Origin: Calliopum simillimum
Taxonomy: Eukaryota; Arthropoda; Insecta; Diptera; Lauxaniidae
DNA length: 64,000 bases
NCBI GenBank assembly: GCA_951812925.1
Contig: OX638368.1
Span: forward strand, 15,067,187-15,131,186
Reading direction: 5' to 3'
In this document: positions 47,803 through 60,349 of the stretch, piece by piece
How positions within the stretch are numbered: position 1 is the first letter of the stretch
Layout of the letters: the number at the start of each line of letters is the position of its first letter
Position numbers and translations under genes: made by a program
Notes under the pieces: generated by a model
The model's database searches: none
What the model was told of the DNA's origin: nothing
Seen by the model: only the letters and a program-made list of their open reading frames with translations

Positions 47803-49404
47803 TTACTATTCAGCTACTCATAAATATAAAAAATTATTGTTTTATTCATATGCACTAAATAAACTTTAGTCTTTTTTATTAACAGTTTTATGTTTTATTT
47901 GTACAATTGTATTAACTAACTTAAAATAGTGGTGTAATTGGCTTCACTTAATTAAAATTATATTTTAATTGGAAAGGTGTTAATTTTATTATTTGGCAAC
48001 GGTTCTTAGACATTGTTTAAAAAAATGTTTTTTAGTCTTTAATTTAATTTTTTTTTTTCTTTCTTTTATTTTATGTTTTTACACTTGTGCTGTTTTATTA
48101 CTGTTTGTGTTTGTTATTCACAATACACTTACTTAAAAAAAAAAACAAAAAACAAAAATCCTCCCTCCAAAAAAAACCAAAATATCACACTATATTGTAC
48201 GATGTATGTATTATGTAAATATCAATAATATTTTTATATTAATAAAACTGTACATTATATAAAACAAATGTTTTTTGTGTTCTGTGTAATAATGTTGCTT
48301 CTTGTGCCAATTCAATTGAAATTCAAAATTGCACACACACACACAAATACACTTATACAAACACACACACACACAAATACAATATGTAAATATGTATATT
48401 TTACTTTCTATAAACATATGCACAAATTGGAACAATATTGCAAATTGCTTTTTTGGAACATGTTCAAAATTTAAAAAAAAAAAAAAAAAAATACAAAACA
48501 AATTTTCTCAAAAATCAATTTAGTAATTTAAAAAGCACTACTTATAATTTTTCCAATTAATAATGCAAGACAAAAACCAGATATACCAAAATTTAGAAAT
48601 AAAAATAAATAAAAAAAATAACATAAGTAAATTTTATTAAATGAGAAAATACATTTTGGCTATGATATATATTCGAATTGATTAATATCAAATCAAAAAT
48701 GAAAAACAACAAACATAGCAAAAATTGACTCATCTACAACAACAACAACAAAATAATTTATTTTTCCCAAAAAAAAAAAAAAAAAAACACAAATGTTGCT
48801 AATTAAATGGAATCATGGGCACAACAAAATCAACAACAACAACGACAACAACAACACCATCATATACACACGATAAAACGTTCTTCTATGCACCATCACT
48901 TGAAAAAAAAAAAAAAAAAATCTCTAATATTTTTTTTTTTTTTATTATTTGTATATTAATATTTTACAATTTTATTTATTTATTATTTCGTTATTTTTTT
49001 TTGGCAAAATTGTTTTTCTAAAATAAAATTTAAACAAAAAAACGCATTTTCTATTGCAATCTATGATTTTTGTATTATGTACCTATTAATATTTTTGTTT
49101 TTTCGGAACGTTTTTTTTTTGTATCGTATCTATCTAGCGAGCTGACTTTATATGATAGTGGATGCATCTTCACTGTAATGGATAAAACTCGTTAAATTGT
49201 TTTTGTTTTCTTATTGTTGTTAATAATTTTTACAAAAACTCTTACTTTGGCTTTAATATTTTTTTCCAAACCTTTTTAATTTATGCTATGTTATGCTCTT
49301 ATACAGTGCATTCTTAAAAATATTGAATATTTTTTCTGTAGAATGAAATATAAGTGACGAATAATTTACTTTATAAATTTTAAATTTCTCGGAATTAGGT
49401 TTTC
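47803..49404. other. AT-rich region with microsatellites
   Basis: No gene seen. (CA)n-type repeats with ACACACACAAATAC units at 48331-48377; CAACAA repeats at 48735-48865; several A and T homopolymers. Confidence 0.5.
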
Positions 49405-50250
49405 CCGGCACGAAAACATTTTATTTGCCACTACCAAAAAGCATGGATCAGATGTTATTATTGGTTTGAGCTTACTGTTCACAATGTGTTTATGTAAAAC
49501 ACCAATAAAATCATAAAAAAAGGCAAAACCCAACAAACAAAAACGTTTGGAAAATAACTTATTATACGCTTGTTGAAGCGAACATTTTGTTTGGATATTA
49601 ACTTGCAAAATGTTTGGAAATTCTTGAATTTAAATTATTTATTAATCGAAATTGGATCCTTCATAGCAATCTTGTGAAAATAATTTGGAACATGCTTATT
49701 ATAAATGTTTTAATACAATATTTTCCAAATGTTTTTATTCAATATTTTTTAATTGTTTTTAAATTTTTCAATTAATATTTTGTTTGTGTTTATTAAGTAC
49801 ATTAAACAACATTTTCCAAACATTTTATATGACAACTAGCTTAACGTGCGTACTTAGCTCGATAAATCATTGAAAAAATAAAATAAAATAAAATAAAATA
49901 AAAAATTTTTCGAAAGTTTAGAAAACGATAACGAAAACATTTGGATATAAACTTTTTCTAATTGTTTATTTTAACCTTACAAATGAATTGTAAAAATTCT
50001 AAAAAAACAACATTTTCCAAACGTTTGGAAATTGGTTATGAAGAAATTTGGAATTTAACTTTTTCGAAGCGTTAAATTCAAAACGTTATAAAATTGTTTG
50101 TTGAAAGAAAAAATAAAAAAATTATTGGAAGGCTGGTGTGCGTTATTTATTTTGGGTCAAACCTCATCAGACGCATTTGCTGACATCAAAAAAAGCATTT
50201 TCAAGCATATTATATTTGACTTTTAGCATAGACTTGTTGAGAATCATGTC

Positions 50251-50282
<32 letters not shown>

Positions 50283-50640
50283 GGCGAATGTGAAAATTCA
50301 ACATTTTTTTACTTTTCACCTGTTATGCATCGCCCTGGTTTTGTGACTCATTGATATTATACTCTTTTTGCATAGCGCAATTTTCTTTTTGCTGTGATTC
50401 TCAACAAATTATGCTAAAAGTCAAATATAGTATGCTTGAATATCGGCAAATGATGAGGTTTGACCTGTGTTGGGTTCCGAAACTAGAAACGCAAACTAGA
50501 AAACTAGTTAATAAATTTTTTGTATTTGCTTTTATGCATTTTGCCTTGTTTTTGTGACCAACAGAATGTCATTTGATCCGTGCTTGTTGGTAGCAAATAA
50601 TATTAAATCATTTTCTGTTCCAAAAAACAATTAACGAAAA
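49405..50640. repeat. 1.2 kb palindromic repeat with TTTTCCAAACGTTTGG words
   Basis: The left end (ATTTGCCACTACCAAAAAGC, GGTTTGAGCTTACTGTTC) and right end, inverted (ATTTGCTACCAACAAGCACG), correspond. An inner pair GCCGACATC...TTGTTGAGAATCATG and ATTCTCAACAAATTATG...ATCGGCAAAT forms a second stem around an A29 run. The block 49550-50060 repeats CATTTTCCAAACGTTTGG, itself palindromic, in several variants. Related to 26462-26985. Confidence 0.65.
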
Positions 50641-53195
50641 AAATTTCTTATATTAAAATTTAAATGGAGGTTGTGTTGCTTAATCTACATCAGCAATTTA
50701 TTTCTCCATAAATTCTATATTTCTGGAGATATTGTCGGTTCAAGGTAGAAAAAGCAAGATTTTTTGTTGTATTCCACCTTGAATTATATATAGCCAAAAC
50801 TACAGGACTTACTTAGAAATAAATTGCGTTTTCAAATTAAGCACCTTAAAATCCATATAATAAATCAAATAATTTAAATTTTAAAATAAATTTTTTTTTC
50901 ATTCTTAGGAGCATTTTTCGGGTTTTAAAATAATTTTGGGCCCATCAAATGTTCTTCGAAATAGACTAAATTTTGCATGATGCCTTTCAACTTTTCCAAT
51001 TGGATCATTACTTTTCGATAATTCGAAGTAAAGATTTCTCAACTCTATACAAATACAATTTTATCGTTTTTATACCTTTACTTGAATGGATGATAACTCG
51101 GAATAACTCCATTTTCAAAAGTTGAAAGGTAAAGTTTAGTAAGAACTACTATGGCTATCCGATTTCATTAGCAAAAGTGGGATACGCTGTTTTTTAAGGG
51201 TGTGAGAAAACTTTAAATATGAATCGAAAAAGCAATTTTTCCACTTTTGAGCAAGGATATCTCGAGACTATAGTCAATTCAAATAAATAAATCATATCAT
51301 AGGTACTTAACAACTTTGGTAAATCAAGCTTTATGCTTTAAGCTTAAATTAACTCCAAAGTGCTTAAATAAAAGTTTCAATAGTCTGTTATGAGTATTTT
51401 CAGTTACTTAAACGTTTCGTGATGCATATTAAGGTTATTAGTTTTAATTTGATGTCCGGCATCAGCGATTTACAGAATTGGTGTAACGAAAAAGCAGACT
51501 TTCAATAAACAATTTTAGATATAATTAAATAAAGCGAATTAATTCAAATTAAACCAGCTGTTGCCGTCGACGAGCGGATATTCGTCCTACGAAATTTGTC
51601 GTTCGCCCCAAATTCTTGTAAGCTGTACATCTCAAATCTTTTAACATTAATATAATAAAGTAACATGTCACTTACATTTCATTTGAATAAGAAAAATAAA
51701 TACTTTTTATATAAAACATACTTAGTGCATTCGATTGAAGTTTCTAACCTCAAAGCATTTTTTTTTTTGTCTCAATTAGTTTATAGTTATTTATTTATTT
51801 CAAATTGTATAATAATACCCTAAAAAGTTAACTAAAAATGTAATTTATACGTATGTAAATAAATCATTATGTAAATTTTGTAAATTATAATATTTTTTTT
51901 TTTTAGTAATATACAAGTGGTATTAACAATAGCACGTAAATACTATTATTTATACAAACGTAGAAATAAGCCATGCTGTTATGATTCTTCTTTAGCAATT
52001 TTCTTTAGTTTTTTATTTACTTAGAATTGCACTTATCTTTTTATTTTTAGTAAATTAACAACAATTTAATTCCTACTTATAATTTTATTTAACTTGTAAC
52101 GCAATTTTATGACTTCGTTGTAATTACGCGCATTTTCGTTGTAACATATATAGTATATGCCTATTTTTTGCCCACTATAGCTAAATTGCAACAATTTAAT
52201 TTAGAATCACATTTATTGCTATAAAATGCACTTAAGTAATAAAAAAGTAGTTTTTATATAGAATTTTGCTATTTAACGATTTAAATAATAAAAAGCATTT
52301 TAAATAAACTAAGTAAATAATAATAGTCTATAAGTTTAAGTACTTAATTTTAGTTAAATAAAAAGTATACTTTTTTATTAATAAATTAATTGCATAATAA
52401 AAACATTTGAAATTTTGTTTTAGCTTGTGTTTTATTTTGGTTTCATTTATTGTAGAACCTACCAACATATTCTTTAACTCAATGTAATTTCTTCTTCTTT
52501 TTTGTAAATGTAATTCCAATTTACATGTTTTATTTTGTGTGTTATATATTTAAATATTGCAAACTCTATATATATATGTACGTACTTACTCATTCCCAAA
52601 TGTTTGCTTTTTCTACTCCAAATTGTCAATGTTTCTATAATACCTACTTATCCATAAATAAATTTCAATATATTTTAATTGCTTTTTAGTTGTTTTGTTA
52701 CTGTAGTAAAATTTAGTGTTTGTTTTATATTTTCCTTACATATTTTAATTTTTTCTATTTTCTACTCCTTTAACACACTTTTTTTTTGATTTTATTAATA
52801 CATCGTAAGTATATATTATTTTTAAGTTCCAAAAATATTATTCCATATATGACCCACAAAATTTGATGAAATAAAACATACACTACTTAAAAGATCTTTT
52901 TGAATTCACATCTTGAAACTTTGTTCAAGCGTAAATCGATTTATTACGTTCCCCGGAAATATGATTCTATGATAACGTCAAGTTTTTGAAAAGAACATGG
53001 TCCATCTTTTACAACTGTTCACGGCGAACTTAGACCAAAGTTGTTCTATTGTGGTATCATTAAAAAAAATTTTTAATGAATAACCCCGCTACTCCCAAAC
53101 TAACATAGATTCTTGAATCAATAAGATTAGGTAACGATTCTTTATATTGACAAAGTCACTCTGATTGTCAAAAAAGTAACTCCCAAGCGTACTAA
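50641..53195. other. AT-rich intergenic region, no gene recognised
   Basis: No convincing open frame. Several stretches (51780-52560) look like UTR or intergenic AT-rich DNA, but no exon with splice sites can be supported. Confidence 0.45.
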
Positions 53196-53199
53196 CCTG

Positions 53200-53295
53200 G
53201 GCTTGAATCGCCGCATCAGCGAACGTACAACTCGTGACGTAAAGTCAACGTAAAGCGAAACGCATGAATTTACGTCACAAGTTCGACTCCTGCTT
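53200..53295. mobile_element. 130-bp MITE family, decayed copy 2
   Basis: TGAATCGCCGCATCAGCGAA and CTCGTGACGTAAAGTC match copy 1 at 46621. The right arm keeps only TTTACGTCACAAGTTCG. Confidence 0.7.
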
Positions 53296-53985
53296 TTGCC
53301 GTGTGCTGGACAATTATGTGAGGTGCTCCACACTTTTCTACTCTTTTTCACAGCAACAGCTTCTGAAGCAGTCATTTAAGGGTGCATCCAGAAGTCTGGC
53401 ATTCTAACAAAAAACTAGTAAGGGTGTTACCTTTGGCCTGGCCAAACATTAAATACCCTACACATCAGTATTTTGAAAATTTTGCTAGTTTGCATTTATA
53501 GTTCTTAGTATTTAAGCGAAATTTGGTTGGATTATCTGAAAAAATATTTTCAGAATAGCGTTTTGAAGCTTTTGCTTATATGGGAGGAGCCACGCCCTCT
53601 TGTCCGATTCTATCCAGTTTTTGCTTAAAGCTTGCATTTATAGTTTTTAGTGTCCGAGTCAAATCTAGTTTGATTATCTCAAAAAACGCTTTCAATACAG
53701 CGTTTTGAAGCTTTTGCTTATATGAGAGGTGCCACGCCCTCTTGTCCGAGTTCGACCAGCTTTTTCTCAGAGCTTGCGCTGACAATTCGTAGTATTTATG
53801 TGTATTTTGGTTGCATTGTTGAGAAATATACTCCAAAATTTGCATTTTGAAGATATTTTTTGTATGGGTGGTAGGCGTGTGCGTTGACCGATTTCGCTCA
53901 TTTTCAATCCCCCGAGCTAACTTTGACGGCGGAGGCTGTGTACCAAATTTCATTGAATTATCTTGCTTAGTTTTCCCAAAAAATA

Positions 53986-54366
53986 GCCGTGTTTTTTTTG
54001 ACGCGTATATACAATTGTGGATACCTTCAAATTGCGATAACTTATGAACGGTGAGTCGTACGATAAAAAGTCCAAGGGTCTTTTTCAAGGAGAACCACAT
54101 GCTCTTCAAATAATTTTAATCTTTTGTAAAAAAAAATTAATTATTTAGAAGTTATTTAAAAAAAAGTGATTTTTTGCTATTTATCGGCGCTAACCAGTTT
54201 TTATAAAATACCTCCTTAAAAATAAATTTTTTTAAATATAAAATGAAAGAAAACGTGATTCTCCATAAAAAAGTTTCTTAGAGTTCTATTGTGTGACTTA
54301 CTGTTCATGAGTTATCGCAATTTGAAGGTATCCACAATTGTATATACGCGTCAAAAAAAACACGGC
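53986..54366. mobile_element. Palindromic MITE, GCCGTG ends, TA-flanked
   Basis: Inverted ends GCCGTGTTTTTTTTGACGCG, continuing through TATATACAATTGTGGATACC, flanked by TA (53984-53985, 54367-54368). Arms carry the GATAACTTATGAACGGTGAG module. Inserted in the dispersed repeat. Confidence 0.85.
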
Positions 54367-54391
54367 TAATGTATTTCCACACACAGCCGTT

Positions 54392-54421
54392 ACCCAGCCA
54401 GCCAGCCAGCCACCCAGCCAC

Positions 54422-54457
<36 letters not shown>

Positions 54458-54460
54458 ACA
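54392..54460 (+). repeat. (CAGC)n-type microsatellite
   Basis: About seventeen tandem CAGC/CCAG units, within the dispersed repeat. Confidence 0.9.
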
Positions 54461-54689
54461 GACGGACATGGCTATATCGACTCAGGAGGTGACGCTGATC
54501 AAGAATATATATACTTTTCCATATCTGCCACGCCTCCTTCTCTGCGTTACAAAGGACAAAGTGAATATACCCTGGGTGTAGGGTATAATTAGTGCACTAT
54601 ACATAAGTAGTACGAGGTTAATTCAAAAGTTCTCAAAATGACAATATTTGAATTGAATCTTTTGAATCTTGAATTTTTTTTTTTTTTTC

Positions 54690-55060
54690 AATTGTATTTT
54701 AATACCCTACACGAAATGATTCAGACATGCAAGCTAAATTTTCAAAATTCCGTAGTGCAAGCGTTAGTTGAGGTAAAGCAGCAAAATTTCGCACAAATAC
54801 GTGAAATAGTTACTGAAAGTTCTGAGCAAAACTAAGCGAGCTCGGACAAAACACATCTCATGCACTCAAAATTTTTAAAATGCTGTAGGGCAAACGTTTT
54901 ATCAAGTAGTGCAACCAAATGTCACAAAAATACGTGGAATAGTTAGTGCGAGCTCTGAGCAAAAAGTAGGCGTAACACATCCCAAACAAGCCAAATTTTA
55001 TAAATGCTTCAGTGCAGGGTATTTAATTTTTGGCCAAGCCAAACCTTTACCAGATTTTAT
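54690..55060 (-). repeat. ACTAGTAAGGGT repeat, decayed, minus orientation
   Basis: GCAGGGTATTTAATTTTTGG and CCAAGCCAAACC at 55014-55050 are the inverted left end. The internal units are degenerate. Confidence 0.6.
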
Positions 55061-55180
55061 TTTTATCAATACGTTAGGTACATAGGATTGGGAATGGCAC
55101 ATCGTGCAGATGACCTCCGAGGCTTAGCTGGCACATACGCAGTATTTTTTGTCGATATATTTCTTCACCATTTTGCTTAG

Positions 55181-55460
55181 GGTGTCCTATGATTTACTTA
55201 AGATTTAAATTTGCCGCTATTTCTGGGGTAAAGTTTTGCCATCAAAAATTGATAACAGTTTGACAGCTGACAGTTAAGGGTCAGTTGAAATGGAGCACCA
55301 CAAAGCGCATTCATTTCATTAATGATCGAACAATATTTTGTATGAAATTTCCGCACTGTAGCAGCCAAACTTTTTTTTTTTTTTTTTTTAAATATTGTTC
55401 AATAATGACAACGAATTGTCAACTGTCAAAATTTAAATCTTTCGTGAATCATGGGACACC
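55181..55460. mobile_element. 280-bp MITE, GGTGTCCYATGATT ends
   Basis: GGTGTCCTATGATTTACTTA and, inverted, GGTGTCCCATGATTCACGAA, both followed by AGATTTAAATTTG/T. Contains an ATGGAGCACCACAAAGCG segment that looks like a transposase start, followed at once by stops. Confidence 0.8.
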
Positions 55461-55706
55461 TCTAGGACGTAGCCAAAATTTCGTTTTGGGGGGTTTCTAA
55501 TAAAAATCATATTAGTGATCTGTGTAATTGAGACTTCTTACAGTTTGTTCTAGCTCAGGGAGGGGGGTGAAACACCCAAAAGCCCTATTCTGGCTGGGAT
55601 GAGGTATTGAGAAATACAGTGGAATCTTGATTATCCGTCAGGCATCGAACCGATAGCTTGACGGCTAATTAAAAAGACTTGAAAGATTTGAATTTATGGC
55701 AAATAA

Positions 55707-57462
55707 CACTATTCAACAAATGAGTAAAAATTTTTTCCCCAGGTAATGCCATTATTCATTTTATATGTAAAATGGGCTGCTGATTCCGAAAATCGCATTA
55801 TTTTTTTTTTATTTCGTGTCGTTTTCGAGATATCGGTCATTTTCGGTTTTCGGACCAAAAAAAAGATAGTTCCATTTAAATACAAATATCTGAAGAACCA
55901 ATATTTGTATTTAAACGTGTTATATCTCATATTAAAGGTAATTAAATTCCTACAAATAATACTCACATCACTTTTTGGTTGGTTTGTTAGTTTTGGCGAA
56001 ATAAATTGATTTCTAAAAAAAACATTTTTTTTTTTCGAAAAAATTAACAAAAAATCAAAATCAACTGCAGATTTATACAAGAAGAAATAACTTTTTTATA
56101 ATTTTTTTTATTTTTGTATCATAGACTATATATTTGTGAAGAAAATAAGATACCACTTAAAAAAATCGATGGGAAAATGCAAAAGTTGTATACAATTCAT
56201 TGATAAACTACTAAAATGCGTTTTTGCCTATTTTTTCGGTTTTTTTTAGTAAACTGTCGATAATTTGAAACTTTTTGTAAAACGCATGAGAAAATCCAAA
56301 AAATTCTTAAAGTTAGCGTTAAAACAAAATACCCGTGTCTCGTCGTTTTTCTCCAGCACGTCAGATTTTTTTTTAATCGATTTTTGACGTTTTTTAATCC
56401 ACTGTATATGAAAAAAAAAAAAAACAAAAACAACGCATTCTTGTGTTAAATCGATGCAAATAAGTATATGATCCTTACATTTGAGGTGCATCATGTGTTC
56501 AGTAAACTTATGCAGGATATTACGAGGAATATTTTTGTAGAAAATTTTAACCCTCTAAGACCCTAACATGTGGGTCATTTTGACCCCCCACATTTAGGTT
56601 AAAAGACCTACATGTGGGGGTTTTAGAGGGTTAAAATTGTCTACAAAAATATTCCTCGTAATATCCTGCATAAGTTTACTGAACACATGATACACCTCAA
56701 ATGTAAGGATCATATAGTTATTTGCATCGATTTAACACAAGAATGCGTTATTTTTGTTTTTTTCATGTACAGTGGATTAAAAAACTTAAATAATCGATTA
56801 AAAAAAAATCTGACGTGCTGGAGAAAAACGACGAGACACGGGTATTTTGTTTTAACGCTTACTTTAAGATTTTTTTTGGATTTTCTCATGTGTTTTACAA
56901 AAAGTTTCAAATTATCGACAGTTTACTAAAAAAAACCGAAAAAAATAGGCAAAAACGCATTTTAGTAATTTATCAATGAATTCTATACAACTTTTGCATT
57001 TTCCCATCGATTTTTTTAAGTGGTATCTTATTTTCTTCACAAATATATAGTCTATGATATAAAAACAAAAAAAATTATAAAAAAGTTATTTCTTCTTGTA
57101 TAAATCTGCAGTTGATTTTGATTTTTTGTTAATTTTTTCGAAAAAAAAAAATGTTTTTTTTAGAAATCAATTTATTTTGCCGAAACTAACAAACCAACCA
57201 AAAAGTGATGTGAGTATTATTTGTAGGTAATTTAATTACCTTTAATATGAGATACAATACGTTTGAATACAAATATTGGTTTTTGAGATATTTGTATTTA
57301 AATGGAACTATCTTTTTTTTTTGGTCCGAAAACCGAAAATGACCGATATCTCAAAAACGGCACGAAATAAAAAAAAAATAATGCGATTTTCGGAATCAAC
57401 AGCCCATTTTACATATGAAATGATTAGAGGCATTCACTGGGAGATTTTGCTGTTGCATAGTG
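55707..57462. mobile_element. 1.76 kb palindrome with CACTA-type ends
   Basis: Ends CACTATTCAAC and, inverted, CACTATGCAAC, flanked by TAA (55704-55706, 57463-57465). CACTA termini with a 3-bp duplication fit the CMC (CACTA/Mirage/Chapaev) group; assignment is inference. The arms pair over about 800 bp each (ATATCGGTCATTTTCGGTTT, AAGTGATGTGAG) around a centre at about 56595, where CCCACATTTAGG lies between CTCTAAGACCC and GGGTTTTAGAG. No transposase. A fragment of the same family sits at 17911-18000. Confidence 0.85.
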
Positions 57463-57855
57463 TAATTGTTTTGAATATGATTTTTTTTTATAAAAATATA
57501 AAGAAACATTTTTGAATGAATTGGAATGTGATACGATAAATTCGGTCGCTTTAGATTTTCACCAAAAGAATGAGTTATTTTTTCAACGGTGCTTGAAGAA
57601 TACCACCTTTGAAACACTAAATATGTGGCATAAGTGAACTAATATTAAAAAAGTTGATAAAAAATAAAATTTGTTTTTCATTTTGAGAACTTTTCGAATT
57701 GCCCTCTTGAATAACGTGACTATTTTCAAATTTCATTGTTAATTGAGATAAAGGTATTTGCATTAAAGTAGGAACTGACCTAGTTGTTTCTGTCCGTTTT
57801 GAAGATATTTGAAGTTGCATCCAAAATTGGTAAGGTTTTGCGGCATAATAATAAA

Positions 57856-58303
57856 CAGGCTTGTTCCGTAATCCGTGTGGTTTCAATTACTTTTCATTTA
57901 GGAGGCTTTTTGATGAAAATGATGAGTCACATGATAAAAAGTATAAGAATCTTTTTTGTGAAGAATTACAGCTTCTACAAATAACATTGACTTGCATTAA
58001 CGAAAAAGGAACCGTTTAGGAAATATTATTAAAAAACCGCAAAAAGTCAAAAAATTCGACATTATCGAATATTTCCGAAACCGTTACTTTTTCGTAAATA
58101 CAAATGAATATTATTTGTAGAACCTATAATTCTCCACAAAAAATATTCTGATACATTTTATCGTGTGACTCACCATTTTTATCAAAAAGGCTCCTAAGTG
58201 AATTTCGGGCTGCCGGAATATTGGTTGATCGGAAAATTGGTTTCAGAGAATTGACTGTGAATCGAAAAGTAATTGAAACGACGCGGATTACGGAACAGGC
58301 CTG
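57856..58303. mobile_element. 448-bp palindromic element, CAGGCYTGTTCCGTAATCC ends
   Basis: Inverted ends CAGGCTTGTTCCGTAATCC and CAGGCCTGTTCCGTAATCC. The right arm has an extra segment of about 60 bp between GATTCACAGTCAATTC and CACTTAGGAG. The central stem includes ATGAGTCACATGATAAAA. No clear target duplication. Short relative at 6776. Confidence 0.8.
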
Positions 58304-60349
58304 AAAGTGGAGGATAATGCCATGATATGATTTCCTAAATGCAAGAAAAAATAGAAAAGACAAAGTTTGCAAACAGAATATTATATTTCTATCCCCGCAG
58401 ACAGTTGAAGAACGAACTTCAGGTTAGGAGGAGGAGTTTTCCCGCCACCCGTAGACATTAAATACTCAATATTTCCTAATGCATACCTAATGCTTCCAAA
58501 TCGTTGTGGGGTTGCCAAGTTAGTTGTCAGCTAAGGAACTTTAAATGGTCTTCAACCCACTGTTATCAGTATTAAATCATTGAAGGGGTTATGAAAAAGC
58601 AGACAAGTAGTTCGACCGCCTTGGGGCTTCTCTAAAAGGATTTCTTTCTGGAGGTATCGGTTTGTTTTTTGATTTTTATTATGAACCATCGAAATAAAGA
58701 AATTGTAATAGTGATATCTTTGGTTTTGCCAAAAATTAACATTATAATAAATAATATTTTTAATATTATGATAAATAACATTTAACTATCAAAAATATAT
58801 CATCTTCAATTTATATGGTGCATATGTGGCCCTATGTATCTTTTTGGAGTTAAAGGAGGATACATACATACATACATATGTGCAGTTCAAGTTCTACTTA
58901 CTATGTTACCATGTTAATTATACATGGGGTAGGGGTCGATAAAAATCTTACGTAAGACAAAAATATAAAATAAAAAAAACTGCTTACGTCTTATCATAGG
59001 GGGAGGGGGTTGTTCACGATTTGCCTATTTATTCTAACATGGGGAGGGGTTCTAAAATCATTGAAAAATCTACTTACGTCATACTTAAATGGGCCCATAC
59101 CAAAATTGTCAATACTCAACTCGCAAATATTCGAATTTTCAATTTTAACAAAGCTTTATGAAGAGAGGTTGGGTTCGCTCTATTTTCATTTAATGTAGCG
59201 TTAAAGAGGGTACAGACTATCAAATTCGAATATTCCGAATGATTAACCGGCACCGAATTGACAGCGTACCGAACAAATAGGGTTGCCACCGCAAAACTAG
59301 ATAATTTTGACAATTTGTCGACTATAGTCCAGATATTTACAAGATCCTGTCTTGTATTCGCCCATAACAAACGGGATTCAGCTACCCAAATGAGAATGTA
59401 TAAGACACACTCACCGGAAACCAACCATCGAAGTTTAATGCCGCACAGTGGTCTATAAGAGAGCGCTAGCCGGTCATAACTCCGAACATTTTTGTATTAA
59501 AAGTAATATTTTTTTTTGAACCAATTTAAAGTTAAATATCTAGATAACATATTTCAAGTACCAGAATACCAAGAAATAATACCATTTTTGAGTTTTCGAG
59601 TCTTAAACTTGATGAATTCAGAAAATGGTAATTTTTTACAAAAATCTTTTAAAATATGTGAAAATTTAAATGAGTGTATCTTTAAAACTAAATAATCTTA
59701 CCTCCTGAAACTTATGGTGAGGATAATCTAATCTATTTTCTGAAGACGTACGTACTTAGATGTTAGTTTTTTTTAATATAAAAAGGAAATCTGGATCATC
59801 ACAAAAAATCTCTAATTTCATTTCCTAAATTTACGAATTTGGCACTCTGTCCAACTAAAATGTTTTATGGAGTTGCAACGGCTAGATCATTTAAGTGTGT
59901 AATATGACTCCCCCATCACTCCCCTTCATGGACTACGATGAGTTTTTTTTCAGCGACTTTTCTGTATTCTTGCAACGCTCCAGTTTCGTAAAACTAATAA
60001 CAACCACGTGACACGACACGTGACACGTGATTTGTTGGTAGCTAGTTAATATAAATCATCTGTTCAAAACTAGAAAAAAATAACAACCAAAGTGTTTGGG
60101 GTAAAACAATAAAATTGGATTTCTGATATAGTATTAGCAGCATCTATTTATTTGTTGAAAATGGGCGTGTTCGGGTCAACCACGGGGGTCGGCCACCTCC
60201 TATACAACCAAAAATTTAAAATCACTATAACTTCGTAAATATTTCAAGTACAAAAATAATATTAAATATCTGAGTTAGTATAGATAGCATTAGGTCACTT
60301 CGTGAAATTGAACGTGATCGTGTCAAGAACACGCCCACCTCCCATATAG
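58304..60349. other. Intergenic, no gene recognised
   Basis: About 58920-59090 holds two or three loosely tandem units with ATGGGGNAGGGGT and CTTACGTC words. Otherwise nothing supported. Confidence 0.45.

Larger units (their letters stand above)
53414..54591 (+). repeat. Long copy of the dispersed ACTAGTAAGGGT repeat
   Basis: Starts ACTAGTAAGGGTGTTACC and GGCCTGGCCAAACATTAAAT. Then two to three internal units of about 125 bp, each with GCCACGCCCTCTTGTCCGA. The 3' module is GACGGACATGGCTATATCGA, TCAAGAATATATATACTT, and finally GGGTGTAGGGTATA. No protein. Six copies or fragments occur in this window (16336, 37405, 43285, 53414, 54690, 61311), so it is one of the commonest repeats. I cannot assign a class. 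Confidence 0.8.

Noticed and set aside
48211..48523. Frames rich in HTHT or CVCV
   Set aside because: (CA)n microsatellite in two orientations.
54338..54592. Open frames rich in AQPAS/SQPA
   Set aside because: Products of the CAGC microsatellite and the dispersed repeat.
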